This document shows, in pieces, positions 47,134-57,000 of a stretch of 64,000 nucleotides of DNA. A program made the translations under genes and the position numbers. The notes beneath the pieces were generated by a model. It ran no database searches and had not been told where the DNA came from. It saw only the letters and a program-made list of their open reading frames with translations. How positions within the stretch are numbered: position 1 is the stretch's first letter; every line of letters begins with the position of its first letter. Source of the stretch: Streptomyces sp. G-G2. Its GTDB lineage: Bacteria > Actinomycetota > Actinomycetes > Streptomycetales > Streptomycetaceae. Location: contig NZ_JASISO010000014.1 of the NCBI RefSeq assembly GCF_030063135.1, forward strand, positions 62,001 through 126,000, in the 5' to 3' direction.

Positions 47134-49254
47134 GTGACCGCCGACAAGTCCGTGCCTTCCAGCGCGCTGCTGACCGGAGCAGACCGGGACGGTTCCAACT
47201 ACACCGCGCGGCACCTGCTCGTCCTCGAGGGCCTCGAGGCCGTCCGCAAGCGCCCCGGCATGTATATCGGGTCCACGGACAGCCGTGGCCTCATGCACTG
47301 CCTCTGGGAGATCATCGACAATTCCGTCGATGAGGCCCTCGGAGGCTACTGCGACCACATCGAGGTGATCCTCCACGAGGACACCTCCGTCGAGGTGCGC
47401 GACAACGGCCGGGGCATCCCGGTCGACGTCGAGCCCAAGACGGGGCTGTCCGGCGTCGAGGTCGTGATGACCAAGCTGCACGCGGGCGGAAAGTTCGGCG
47501 GCGGCTCCTACGCGGCCTCCGGCGGCCTGCACGGCGTCGGCGCCTCCGTGGTCAACGCCCTCTCCGCCCGGCTGGACGTCGAGGTGGACCGCAACGGCTC
47601 CACGCACGCGATCAGCTTCCGGCGCGGCGTCCCCGGCATGTTCACCGAGCAGGGCCCCGACAGCCCGTTCGACCCGGCCAACGGCCTGCGCAAGGGCAAG
47701 CGGGTCACCAAGGGCCGCACCGGCACCCGGGTGCGCTACTGGGCCGACCGCCAGATCTTCCTCAAGGACGCCCGGCTGACCCTGGACTCGCTCTACCAGC
47801 GTGCCCGGCAGACGGCCTTCCTCGTGCCCGGCCTGACCATCGTCGTCCGTGACGAGCGGGCCCTGGAGGGCTCGGGCAAGACGGAGGAGACCTTCCGCTT
47901 CGACGGGGGCATCAGCGAGTTCTGCGAGTACCTCGCCCAGGACAAGGCCGTCTGCGACATCAAGCGGCTGACCGGCTCGGGAACCTTCAAGGAGACCGTC
48001 CCGGTCCTGGACGAGCGCGGCCACATGACCCCCACCGAGGTCACCCGTGAGCTGGGTGTCGACATCGCGCTGCGCTGGGGCACGGGGTACGAGAGCAGCG
48101 TCAAGTCCTTCGTCAACATCATCGCCACCCCCAAGGGCGGCACCCACATCTCCGGTTTCGAGCGCTCGATCACCAAGACGGTGAACGAGGTGCTCCGCTC
48201 GGCCAAGCTGCTGCGCGTGGCCGAGGACGACGTGGTCAAGGACGACGCGATGGAGGGCATGACCGCCGTCGTGACCGTCCGGCTCGCCGAACCCCAGTTC
48301 GAGGGTCAGACGAAGGAGGTCCTCGGCACCTCGGCCGCCACCCGGATCGTCGCCGCCGTGGTCGCCAAGGAGCTGAAGGCGTTCCTGACCTCCACCAAGC
48401 GGGACGACAAGCAGCAGGCCCGCTCGGTGATGGAGAAGATCGTCGCGGCCGCGCGGACCCGCATCGCGGCCCGTCAGCACAAGGAGGCGCAGCGTCGCAA
48501 GACCGCGCTGGAGTCCTCCTCGCTGCCCGCGAAGCTGGCCGACTGCCGCAGTGACGACGTGGAGCGCAGCGAGCTGTTCATCGTCGAGGGGGACTCCGCC
48601 CTCGGCACCGCCAAGCTCGCCCGCAACTCCGAGTTCCAGGCGCTCCTGCCGATCCGCGGCAAGATCCTCAACGTCCAGAAGTCCTCGGTCTCGGACATGC
48701 TCAAGAACGCCGAGTGCGGCGCGATCATCCAGGTCATAGGAGCGGGCTCGGGCCGGACGTTCGACATCGACGCCGCCCGCTACGGCAAGATCGTCCTGCT
48801 CGTCGACGCCGATGTGGACGGCGCCCACATCCGCTGCCTGCTGCTGACCCTCTTCCAGCGCTACATGCGCCCGATGGTCGAGGCGGGCCGGGTCTTCGCG
48901 GCCGTACCGCCGCTGCACCGGATCGAGCTGGTCCAGCCCAAGAAGGGCCAGGACAAGTACGTCTACACCTACTCGGACAACGAGCTGCGCCAGACCCTCC
49001 TGGAGTACCAGCGCAAGAACATCCGCTACAAGGACGCCATCCAGCGTTACAAGGGTCTCGGCGAGATGGACGCCGACCAGCTCGCGGAGACCACCATGGA
49101 CCCCCGCTTCCGCACCCTGCGCCGGATCAACATCGGCGACCTGGACTCGGCTGAGTCGGTGTTCGACCTGCTCATGGGCAACGAGGTGGCACCCCGCAAG
49201 GAGTTCATCACCAGCTCGGCGGCGACCCTGGACCGCTCGCGCATCGACGCCTGA
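47134..49254 (+). CDS. parE: DNA topoisomerase IV subunit B
   Basis: This 706-residue ATPase subunit of topoisomerase IV (the second GyrB-like protein of Streptomyces) decatenates sister chromosomes with ParC. The GHKL ATPase signature is DNSVDEALGG, with GGGLHGVGASVVNALS-type loop SGGLHGVGAS. The TOPRIM domain is EGDSALG and DADVDGAHIRCLL. GTG 47134 follows GCGAGGAGCG. ParC is encoded elsewhere. The length is in the ParE range, without the GyrB insertions of enterobacteria. Confidence 0.94.
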   Translation: MTADKSVPSSALLTGADRDGSNYTARHLLVLEGLEAVRKRPGMYIGSTDSRGLMHCLWEIIDNSVDEALGGYCDHIEVILHEDTSVEVRDNGRGIPVDVEPKTGLSGVEVVMTKLHAGGKFGGGSYAASGGLHGVGASVVNALSARLDVEVDRNGSTHAISFRRGVPGMFTEQGPDSPFDPANGLRKGKRVTKGRTGTRVRYWADRQIFLKDARLTLDSLYQRARQTAFLVPGLTIVVRDERALEGSGKTEETFRFDGGISEFCEYLAQDKAVCDIKRLTGSGTFKETVPVLDERGHMTPTEVTRELGVDIALRWGTGYESSVKSFVNIIATPKGGTHISGFERSITKTVNEVLRSAKLLRVAEDDVVKDDAMEGMTAVVTVRLAEPQFEGQTKEVLGTSAATRIVAAVVAKELKAFLTSTKRDDKQQARSVMEKIVAAARTRIAARQHKEAQRRKTALESSSLPAKLADCRSDDVERSELFIVEGDSALGTAKLARNSEFQALLPIRGKILNVQKSSVSDMLKNAECGAIIQVIGAGSGRTFDIDAARYGKIVLLVDADVDGAHIRCLLLTLFQRYMRPMVEAGRVFAAVPPLHRIELVQPKKGQDKYVYTYSDNELRQTLLEYQRKNIRYKDAIQRYKGLGEMDADQLAETTMDPRFRTLRRINIGDLDSAESVFDLLMGNEVAPRKEFITSSAATLDRSRIDA

Positions 49255-49420
49255 ACGACCGGGTTCCCGTTACGGGTTCCCGGCTCCGGTTCTTCTTCAC
49301 TTTTGTCAGCCCGGCCATCACCTGATGGAGTGAAGAGAGCCCGGAGATTGGCGCAAGGCCCTTCCCTCCGACCATCCTTGGCGCTACGCGGCCACTGCGG
49401 CGGCGGACAAGGAGAGCCCG

Positions 49421-49933
49421 GTGGACAAGCAAGAAGGGCCCGATGCCGGAACGATTATCCGGTATGACGACCCCTGGTACGAGGCCCTCGCCGCGGGCTG
49501 GGGCGAGGGCGACGGGGAGGGCGAAGCGGCGGGGCCGCACGCCCCCGGTCCGCGCTCCGCCGCCTCCGACGGCGGGCGTCACGGTCCCGCCGCCGCCGAC
49601 ATCTACCTCGAGGTACAGCGCAGCGCCGCCTTCCAGGAGGTCCGCAGCCGATACCGGAGGTTCGTCGTCCCGGCCACCCTCGGCTTCTTCCTCTGGTACA
49701 TCGCCTACATCGTCGCGGCGACCGCCGCGCCGGGTCTGATGGCCCGCCCCGTCATCGGGGCTGTCAATGTCGCCCTGCTCGCCGGGCTCGGCCAGTTCCT
49801 CAGCACCTTCGTGCTGACCTGGGCGTACGCGCGCCACGCGCGGCTGCGCCGGGACCGGGCCGCCCTCGATCTGCGCTGGACCGTCTTCGAGCAGGAGCGG
49901 GGCCAGGAGCGCGCCCGGGGGGCCGGCAGGTGA
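49421..49933 (+). CDS. DUF485 membrane protein
   Basis: This 170-residue protein has a hydrophilic N-terminus of about 85 residues and two membrane helices (VVPATLGFFLWYIAYIVAATAA and AVNVALLAGLGQFLSTFVLTWAYA). DUF485 proteins are nearly always encoded just before acetate/monocarboxylate symporters and probably assist them. GTG 49421 follows AAGGAGAG. The last four bases overlap the start of the symporter gene (GTGA), so translation is coupled. Confidence 0.88.
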   Translation: MDKQEGPDAGTIIRYDDPWYEALAAGWGEGDGEGEAAGPHAPGPRSAASDGGRHGPAAADIYLEVQRSAAFQEVRSRYRRFVVPATLGFFLWYIAYIVAATAAPGLMARPVIGAVNVALLAGLGQFLSTFVLTWAYARHARLRRDRAALDLRWTVFEQERGQERARGAGR

Positions 49934-51522
49934 ACACCGAACACCAGACGCTCGCCCTCATCCTGTGCAGCCTGTTCATCGCGGTCACCCTGGGCATCAC
50001 CACTTGGGTGAGCCGCAACCGGCACGGGTCGGCGGAGGAGTTCTATGCCGGGGGGCGGTTGTTCTCCCCGCTGGAGAACGGCTTCGCCATCGCGGGTGAC
50101 TACATGTCCGCGGCGTCCTTCCTCGGCATCTCCGGCCTGATCGCCCTCTTCGGCTACGACGGCATGCTCTACTCCGTCGGCTTCCTCGTGGCCTGGCTCG
50201 TGGTCCTGTTCCTGATCGCCGAACTAGTCCGCAACTGCGGCCGGTTCACCCTCGCCGACGTCGTCGCGGCGCGGATGACCGAGCGGCCCGTACGGATCGC
50301 CGCGGGCGTCTCCTCCGTCACCGTCTCGGTGCTGTACCTGGTCGCGCAGATGGTCGGCGCGGGCAGCCTGGTCGGGCTGCTGCTCGGCAATTCGAGCACC
50401 GGCGCCCGCACCGCGACCGTGGTCGGGGTCGGCGCGCTGATGGTGATCTACGTGTCCTTCGGCGGGATGCGCGCGACCACCTGGATCCAGATCGTCAAGG
50501 CCGTACTGCTGATGGGCGGCGCGATCGCGCTCACCGTGCTCGTACTGCTGCGCTTCCACGGGGACTTCAACCACCTGCTGACCAGCGCCGCCGAACGCAG
50601 TGGCCACGGCAAGGCCTTCCTGAGCCCCGGGCTCAAGTACGGCGGGGACTGGACCGCCCGCTTCGACTTCATCAGCCTCGGGCTCGCGCTGGTCCTCGGC
50701 ACCGCCGGGCTGCCGCACATCCTGTCCCGCTTCTACACCGTCCCGACCGCGCGGGCGGCCCGCCGCTCGGTGGTCTGGGCGATCGCCCTCATCGGCGGCT
50801 TCTACCTGATGACCATCGTGCTGGGCTTCGGCGCGGCCGCGCTGCTGGGCCCGGACCAGGTGCGGGCCTCGAACGCCTCCGGGAACACGGCGGTGCCGCT
50901 GCTCGCGGCCCATCTGGGCGGGGGCGCCGACTCCACGGGAGGCGCGGTCCTGTTCGCCGTCGTCGCCGCGATCGCCTTCGCCACCATCCTCGCCGTGGTC
51001 GCCGGGATCACCCTGGCGTCCTCCGCCTCCGTCGCGCACGACCTGTACGCCTCCCTCAAGCGGCGCCACGCGCGCCAGCGCAGCGAGGTCACCGTGGCCA
51101 GGGCGGCGGCCGTGGGCATCGGGGCCGCCGCGATCGGGCTGGGGCTGCTCGCCCAGGACCTGAACGTGGCCTTCCTCGTGGGGCTGGCCTTCGCGGTCGC
51201 GGCCTCCGCGAACCTTCCCGTGCTGCTGTACTCGCTGTTCTGGCGGGAGTTCACCACCCGGGGCGCGGTGTGGTCCGTCTACGGCGGGCTGATTCCCGCG
51301 GTGCTGCTCGTCGTGCTCTCCCCGGTGGTGTCGGGCAGCCCCGACGCGATGTTCCCCCACGTGAACTTCCAGTACTTCCCGCTCCAGAACCCGGGGATCA
51401 TCTCGATCCCGCTGGGCTTCCTGGCGGGGTGGCTGGGCACGGTCACCTCGGCCGAGGCCCCCGACGCGGCCCGGCACGCCGAGACGGAAGTACGGTCGCT
51501 GACCGGCGCGGGGGCGGTGTGA
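49930..51522 (+). CDS. cation/acetate symporter (SSS family, ActP/MctC-like)
   Basis: This 530-residue solute:sodium symporter has about 13 membrane helices. EFYAGGRLFSPLENGFAIAGDYMSAASFLG in helices 1-2 is the ActP/MctC hallmark, and GTAGLPHILSRFYTVP in the middle also fits. Acetate, propionate or pyruvate uptake is expected from the group. GTG 49930 overlaps the DUF485 gene. The two-component system facing it (51545-53865) is of a carboxylate-sensing type and may control this transporter. Confidence 0.9.
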   Translation: MNTEHQTLALILCSLFIAVTLGITTWVSRNRHGSAEEFYAGGRLFSPLENGFAIAGDYMSAASFLGISGLIALFGYDGMLYSVGFLVAWLVVLFLIAELVRNCGRFTLADVVAARMTERPVRIAAGVSSVTVSVLYLVAQMVGAGSLVGLLLGNSSTGARTATVVGVGALMVIYVSFGGMRATTWIQIVKAVLLMGGAIALTVLVLLRFHGDFNHLLTSAAERSGHGKAFLSPGLKYGGDWTARFDFISLGLALVLGTAGLPHILSRFYTVPTARAARRSVVWAIALIGGFYLMTIVLGFGAAALLGPDQVRASNASGNTAVPLLAAHLGGGADSTGGAVLFAVVAAIAFATILAVVAGITLASSASVAHDLYASLKRRHARQRSEVTVARAAAVGIGAAAIGLGLLAQDLNVAFLVGLAFAVAASANLPVLLYSLFWREFTTRGAVWSVYGGLIPAVLLVVLSPVVSGSPDAMFPHVNFQYFPLQNPGIISIPLGFLAGWLGTVTSAEAPDAARHAETEVRSLTGAGAV

Positions 51523-51544
51523 CCCGCCCCTGCGCCGGGACTCC

Positions 51545-52255
51545 TCAAGGCGCGGTGGCCGGGAGCCAGGCGTAGCGGTGCTCCGGGCGGCCCGTCTCGC
51601 CGTAACGCAGGGAGAGCCGGACCCGCCCGCCGCGTTCGAGGAGCTTGAGGTAGCGCTGGGCGGTCTGGCGGCTGATGCCCGCACGGTCGGCGATCTGCTG
51701 GGTCGACAGCGGCCCGTCGGCGCTCCGCAGCACCTGGCGGACCAGGTCGGCGGTGGTGGGGGAGTGGCCCTTCGGTAGTTCGTTGGGGGTGGCCGCTCCG
51801 GCCAGGGCGCCGAAGATGCGGTCCACCTCGGCCTGTTCCGCCTCGCCGCCGCCGCCCAGGGCCCGGCGCAGCGCGGCGTACGCCTCCAGCTTGGCCCGCA
51901 GTCCGGCGAAGGTGAAGGGTTTCACCATGTACTGGAGGGCGCCGAGGCGCATCGCGGCCTGGACCGTGGCCAGGTCGCGGGCGGCCGTCACCATGATCAC
52001 GTCGGTGTGACGGCCCAGTCGGCGCAGCAGCCCGACCAGATCGAGCCCGCTGCCCTCCGGCATGTAGTGGTCCAGCAGGATCAGGTCCACCGGCCGGTCC
52101 GCCGGGCGCCCCGTGATGAACTCCAGCGCCTCGGCGGCCGAGTGCGCCTGCCCGGCCACCTCGAAGCCGGGCACCTTCGCCACGTACGCGGCGTTGATCC
52201 GGGCCACGCGCGGGTCGTCGTCCACGACCAGGACCTGGAGCGCCGGCGCGCTCAT
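51545..52255 (-). CDS. response regulator, CitB/DcuR-like
   Basis: This 236-residue regulator has an N-terminal receiver domain with acidic pocket VVDDDP and phosphoacceptor Asp62 in LLDHYMPEGSG. A C-terminal DNA-binding domain carries a winged-helix segment (STQQIADRAGISRQTAQRYLKLLERGGRV). The CitB/DcuR group typically answers to carboxylates. The start (ATG 52255) overlaps the kinase stop by 4 bases. Convergent with the symporter by 22 bases. Confidence 0.93.
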   Translation of the reverse strand: MSAPALQVLVVDDDPRVARINAAYVAKVPGFEVAGQAHSAAEALEFITGRPADRPVDLILLDHYMPEGSGLDLVGLLRRLGRHTDVIMVTAARDLATVQAAMRLGALQYMVKPFTFAGLRAKLEAYAALRRALGGGGEAEQAEVDRIFGALAGAATPNELPKGHSPTTADLVRQVLRSADGPLSTQQIADRAGISRQTAQRYLKLLERGGRVRLSLRYGETGRPEHRYAWLPATAP

Positions 52256-53865
52256 CGCAGCGCCTCCGGCAGCTCGACCGAGAACTCGGCGCCGCCGTCC
52301 GCGGTTTCACCGGCCACGGCGCTGCCGCCCTGACGCTGGGCGAGACGGCGTACGAGCGCCAGCCCGAGCCCGCGCTCCCGGGGGCCGCTGGGCCGCTTCG
52401 TGGACCAGCCCTCGGTGAAGATCTCCTCGCGGCGCACGACGGGCACCCCGGGCCCGCTGTCGCGGACCCGGAGCACCGCGGTGCGCCCCTCGGCGCGCAG
52501 CTCCACCTCGACCAGGGGCGCGGCGGAACCGACCGCCGCGTCGAGGGCGTTGTCCACGAGGTTGCCCACGATGGTGACGAGGCCGCCGGGGTCGACCAGC
52601 CGGTCGGGCAGGAGGGTGGCGGGGGCGAGCCGGAGCGCGACGCCCCGCTCCGCGGCGACGGTGGCCTTGCCCACCAGCAGCGCGGCGAGGAGCGGGTCGT
52701 GGACCTTCTCGGTGACCTGCTCGGCGGTGCTGCGCCGACCGCCGACGACCTCGGTGAGGAACTCCGCGGCCTCCTCGTGCAGGCCCAGCTCCAGCAGGCC
52801 GAGCAGGGTGTGCAGGCGGTTGGCGTGCTCGTGGTCCTGGGCGCGCAGGGCATCGATCAGGCCACGGGTGGAGTCGAGCTCGCGGCCCAGGTGTTCCACC
52901 TCGGTGCGGTCGCGCAGGGTGGCGACGGCGCCGCCGTCCTCGGTGGGCATGCGGTTGGCCAGCAGGACGCGCGCACCTCGGACGGTGAGCAGGTCGCGTC
53001 CGGTGACCCGGCCGGTCAGGACGTCGGTCGTGCGGCCGGGGCCGAGCACTTCCTCCAGGGGGCGTCCGGCCGCGTCGGGGGCGCCCGGGGCGAGGCCCAG
53101 CAGCCGGGCGGCCTCGTCGTTGACGAGCCGGACCCGGCCCGCGCGGTCCAGGGCCACCACGCCTTCGCGGATGGAGTGCAGCATCGCCTCGCGTTCGGCC
53201 AGCAGCCCGGCGATATCGGAGAAGGCCAGGTCACGGGTCTGGCGCTGGATCCGGCGGGAGAGCAGGAAGGCGGCGAGCGCGCCCATGGCCAGGGCGCCGC
53301 CCGCGTAGGCGAGCAGGCCGGGGATGGCGCCGAGCAGCCGGTCGCGGACGTTGTCGTAGGCGATGCCGACCGAGACGGCGCCGACGATCTCGCCGTCGGC
53401 GGCGAGCAGCGGGACCTTGCCGCGGGCGGAGCGGCCGAGGGTGCCCTCGTCGATCTCCATGACCTCGCGGCCCGCCAGAGCGTCGGAGGGGTCGGTGGAG
53501 ACGGGCAGGCCGATGAGCGCGGGGCTGGGGTGGGAGCGACGGATGCCCTTGAGGTCGATGACGACCACGTACTCGGCTCCGGTGGCGCGGCGGATCCGCT
53601 CCGCGGTGGCCTGAACCGCGCTGTCCGGGCCGGGCGGGCCGGACAGGAGCGCGGCGGGCAGCTCGGGGTCGGTGGCGGCGCTCTGGGCGATGGCCAGGGC
53701 GCGGCGCATGGCCTGGTCGTCGAGCTGGGCGCCGAGGGGGGCCAGGAAGAGGCCGGTGGCCAGCACGGCGACCCCCGCGGCCAGCGCGAGCTGGGTCAGG
53801 AGGATCTGGGACACCGCCCGCCGGGGTCGCCCCGGGCGCCAGGTGCTCGTGAAGTGGAACCGCAT
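52252..53865 (-). CDS. sensor histidine kinase, CitA/DcuS-like
   Basis: This 537-residue membrane kinase has helix 1 (about 20-40), a periplasmic-type sensor domain (about 45-165), helix 2 near AGGALAMGALAAFLL, a cytoplasmic PAS (about 205-300) and the kinase core. The phospho-His lies in DHEHANRLHTLLGLLELG, the Spo0B-like H-box typical of CitA/DcuS. The ATP site shows VDNALDAAV, DSGPGVP and RGLGLALVRRL. ATG 53865 is preferred to 53916, which would precede an unlikely hydrophilic extension. A carboxylate ligand is inferred from the group. Confidence 0.92.
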   Translation of the reverse strand: MRFHFTSTWRPGRPRRAVSQILLTQLALAAGVAVLATGLFLAPLGAQLDDQAMRRALAIAQSAATDPELPAALLSGPPGPDSAVQATAERIRRATGAEYVVVIDLKGIRRSHPSPALIGLPVSTDPSDALAGREVMEIDEGTLGRSARGKVPLLAADGEIVGAVSVGIAYDNVRDRLLGAIPGLLAYAGGALAMGALAAFLLSRRIQRQTRDLAFSDIAGLLAEREAMLHSIREGVVALDRAGRVRLVNDEAARLLGLAPGAPDAAGRPLEEVLGPGRTTDVLTGRVTGRDLLTVRGARVLLANRMPTEDGGAVATLRDRTEVEHLGRELDSTRGLIDALRAQDHEHANRLHTLLGLLELGLHEEAAEFLTEVVGGRRSTAEQVTEKVHDPLLAALLVGKATVAAERGVALRLAPATLLPDRLVDPGGLVTIVGNLVDNALDAAVGSAAPLVEVELRAEGRTAVLRVRDSGPGVPVVRREEIFTEGWSTKRPSGPRERGLGLALVRRLAQRQGGSAVAGETADGGAEFSVELPEALR

Positions 53866-53914
53866 GAGTAGGAACGGTAAGGCGGCCTCCGGTTTTACGG
53901 AATTTCCATAGTGC

Positions 53915-53955
53915 ACGCAAATTACTTGCGTCGCTTGCGTCCAGCTTGCGCAAGC
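53915..53955. promoter_or_regulatory. LacI-type operator module before glucanase
   Basis: CGCAA (53916-53920) and TTGCG (53926-53930) form an inverted repeat. Further TTGCG copies follow at 53935 and 53946, the last within the perfect palindrome GCTTGCGCAAGC (53944-53955). The same elements with identical spacing occur before lacI at 58431-58465. Confidence 0.8.
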
Positions 53956-54080
53956 GATTCAGCAGGGAAAGTGCGGTCGTGACGGTAGACGACTGACCAA
54001 GGCTCTGCAATTCTCGCACCGCAGTACGCAAATTCCTATGTCACCTGGTTCAGAAAACTCATGTCGAGGGACGAGGACGT

Positions 54081-57000
54081 ATGAGAAGGCACACCTGGAG
54101 ATGGCGGGTCCTGGCCGCCCTCATCAGCACGGCCCTGCTGATGCTCGGCTGGCCCGCCCTGACCGCCGCGGCCGCGGGCGGTCCGAGCGTCGCGGCGGGC
54201 AGGCCCGCTTCCGCGAGCAGTACCAACGGCTCCTTCACCGCCGCCGCCATCACCGACGGCAACCAGTCCACCTACTGGGAGAGCGCCGGAAGCACCTTCC
54301 CGCAATGGGTGCAGACCGACCTCGGCGCCACCACCCGCGTCGACGAGGTGGTCCTGAAGCTCCCCGCCGCCTGGGAGAACCGCAACCAGACCCTGTCCGT
54401 GCAGGGCAGCCCCGACGGCACCAGCTTCTCCACCCTGGTCGGCTCGGCGACGTACACCTTCGGGCAGGGCGCCGGGAACACGGTGACCATCGCCGTCCCG
54501 GCCACCCAGACCCGGTTCGTCCGGATCGAGTTCACCGCCAACACCGGCTGGCCCGCCGCCCAGCTCGCCGAGCTGGAGGTCCGCGCCGCCGGCGGGTCCT
54601 CGGCCAATCTGGCCCTCGGCAAGACCCTGACCGCGAGCAGCAACACGCAGGTCTACGTCGCCTCCAACGCCAACGACGGCAACAGTGCCAGCTACTGGGA
54701 GAGCGTCAACAACGCCATGCCGCAGTGGCTCCAGGCGGACCTCGGCGCGTCGGTGCGCGTGGACCGGGTGGTCCTGCGACTGCCCGAGAACTGGGGCGCC
54801 CGCACCCAGACCCTGAAGATCCAGGGCAGCGCCAACGGCGCCGACTTCACCGACCTGACCGCCTCCAAGGCCTACGACTTCAACGCGGCCGACATCAACA
54901 CGGTGCCCATCACCTTCGACGCCACCACCACCCGCTACGTCCGGGTGCTGATCTCCGTCAACAGCGTGCAGCCGGGGGGCCAGCTCTCCGAGCTGGAGAT
55001 CTACGGACCCCAGACCGGGGACACCCAGGCCCCGACCGCGCCCACCGCGCTGGCCTACACCGAGCCCGCCACCGGCCAGATCAAGCTCACCTGGCAGGCG
55101 GCCACCGACAACGTCGGGGTCACCGGCTACGACGTCTACGCCAACAACCAGCTGCGCACCAGCGTCGCGGGCAATGTCACCGGCTACACCGACACCCAGC
55201 CCACCAGCGCGAGCGTGACCTACTTCGTCCGCGCCAAGGACGCGGCGGGCAACCAGTCGCCGAACAGCAATAGCGTGACCCGCGCCGGTGACACCGGGGA
55301 CACCCAGGCCCCCACCGCTCCGGGCGCCCTGTCCTACACGGAGCCCGCCACCGGCCAGATCAAGCTCACCTGGCAGGCCTCCACCGACAACGTCGGGGTC
55401 ACCGGCTACGAGGTGTACGCGAACAACGCGCTGCGGACCACCGTCGCGGGCAACGCCACCACCTACACCGACACCCAGCCCACCAGCGCCACGGTCAGCT
55501 ACGTCGTGCGCGCCAAGGACGCGGCGGGCAACCGGTCCGGCGACAGCAACTCCGTCACCCGCAACGGAAGCGGGGGCGGCGGCTCCAACCTGGCCGTCGG
55601 CAAGCCCGTCACCGGCTCCTCCGTGATCAACACCTTCGTCGCGGAGAACGCCGACGACAACAGCACCGCCACCTACTGGGAGGGCGCGGCCGGGGCCTAC
55701 CCGAGCACCCTGACGGTCAAGCTCGGCGCCAATGCCGACACCGACCGCCTCGTCCTCAAGCTCAACCCGGACAGCAGCTGGGGCGCCCGCACCCAGCGCA
55801 TCGAGGTCCTCGGCCGGGAGCAGTCCGCCTCCGGCGTCACCAGCCTGGTCGCCGCCAAGGACTACGCCTTCGACCCGGCCTCCGGGAACACCGTCACCAT
55901 CCCGCTGGCCGCCCGCATCGCGGACGTACAGCTGCGCTTCACCGCCAACAGCGGCTCCTCCAACGGGCAGATCGCCGAGTTCCAGATCATCGGCGTCCCG
56001 GCGCCCAACCCCGATCTGGTCGTCACCGCTCTGAGCGCGACCCCGGCGGCCCCAGTCGAATCGGACACCGTCACGCTCGCCGCGACGGTCAAGAACAGCG
56101 GCCCGGTCGCGGCCCCCGCCACCGCGGTGACCTTCCAGCTGGGCGGGACCAAGGTCGCCACCGCCAACGTCGCGGCCCTCGCCCCGGGCGCCTCGGCGAA
56201 CGTCACCGCCGCCATCGGTCCGCGCGACGCGGGCGCCTACCCGCTGACCGCGATCGTCGACGAGGCGAACACGGTCGTCGAGCAGAACGACACCAACAAC
56301 ACCTACACCGGCTCCCCGCTGGTGATCCGCCCGGTGGACAGCTCAGACCTGGTGGCCTCGGCCGTCAACTGGACCCCGAGCGCGCCGTCCGCGGGCCAGA
56401 ACGTGGCCTTCTCCGTCACCGTCAAGAACCAGGGCACCGTGGCGGCGGCCGCCGGTTCGCACGGGATCACCCTCACCCTGCTCGACGCGAACGGCGCCAC
56501 CGTCCGCACCCTGTCCGGCTCCTTCAGCGGCGCGCTCGCGCCCGGTGCGGCGGCGGCCCCCGTCGCCCTCGGCAGCTGGCCCGCGGCCAACGGCAATTAC
56601 ACCGTCAAGGTGGTGCTCGCCGACGACGCCAACGAACTGCCGGTCAAGCGCGGCAACAACAGCAGCACCACGTCCTTCTTCGTCGGCCGAGGGGCGAACA
56701 TGCCCTTCGACATGTACGAGGCGGAGGACGGGGCCGTCGGCGGCGGCGCGAGCGTGGTCGGCCCCAACCGCACCATCGGAGACATCGCGGGCGAGGCCAG
56801 CGGCCGCAAGGCGGTCAGCCTCGACCAGACCGGCGAGTACGTCGAGTTCACCACCCGGGCCAGCACGAACACCCTGGTCACCCGCTTCTCCATCCCGGAC
56901 GCCCCGGGCGGCGGCGGCATCGACTCGACCATCGACGTCTACATCAACGGGACGCTGAAGAAGGCGCTCCCGCTGACCTCCAAGTACGCCTGGCTGTACG

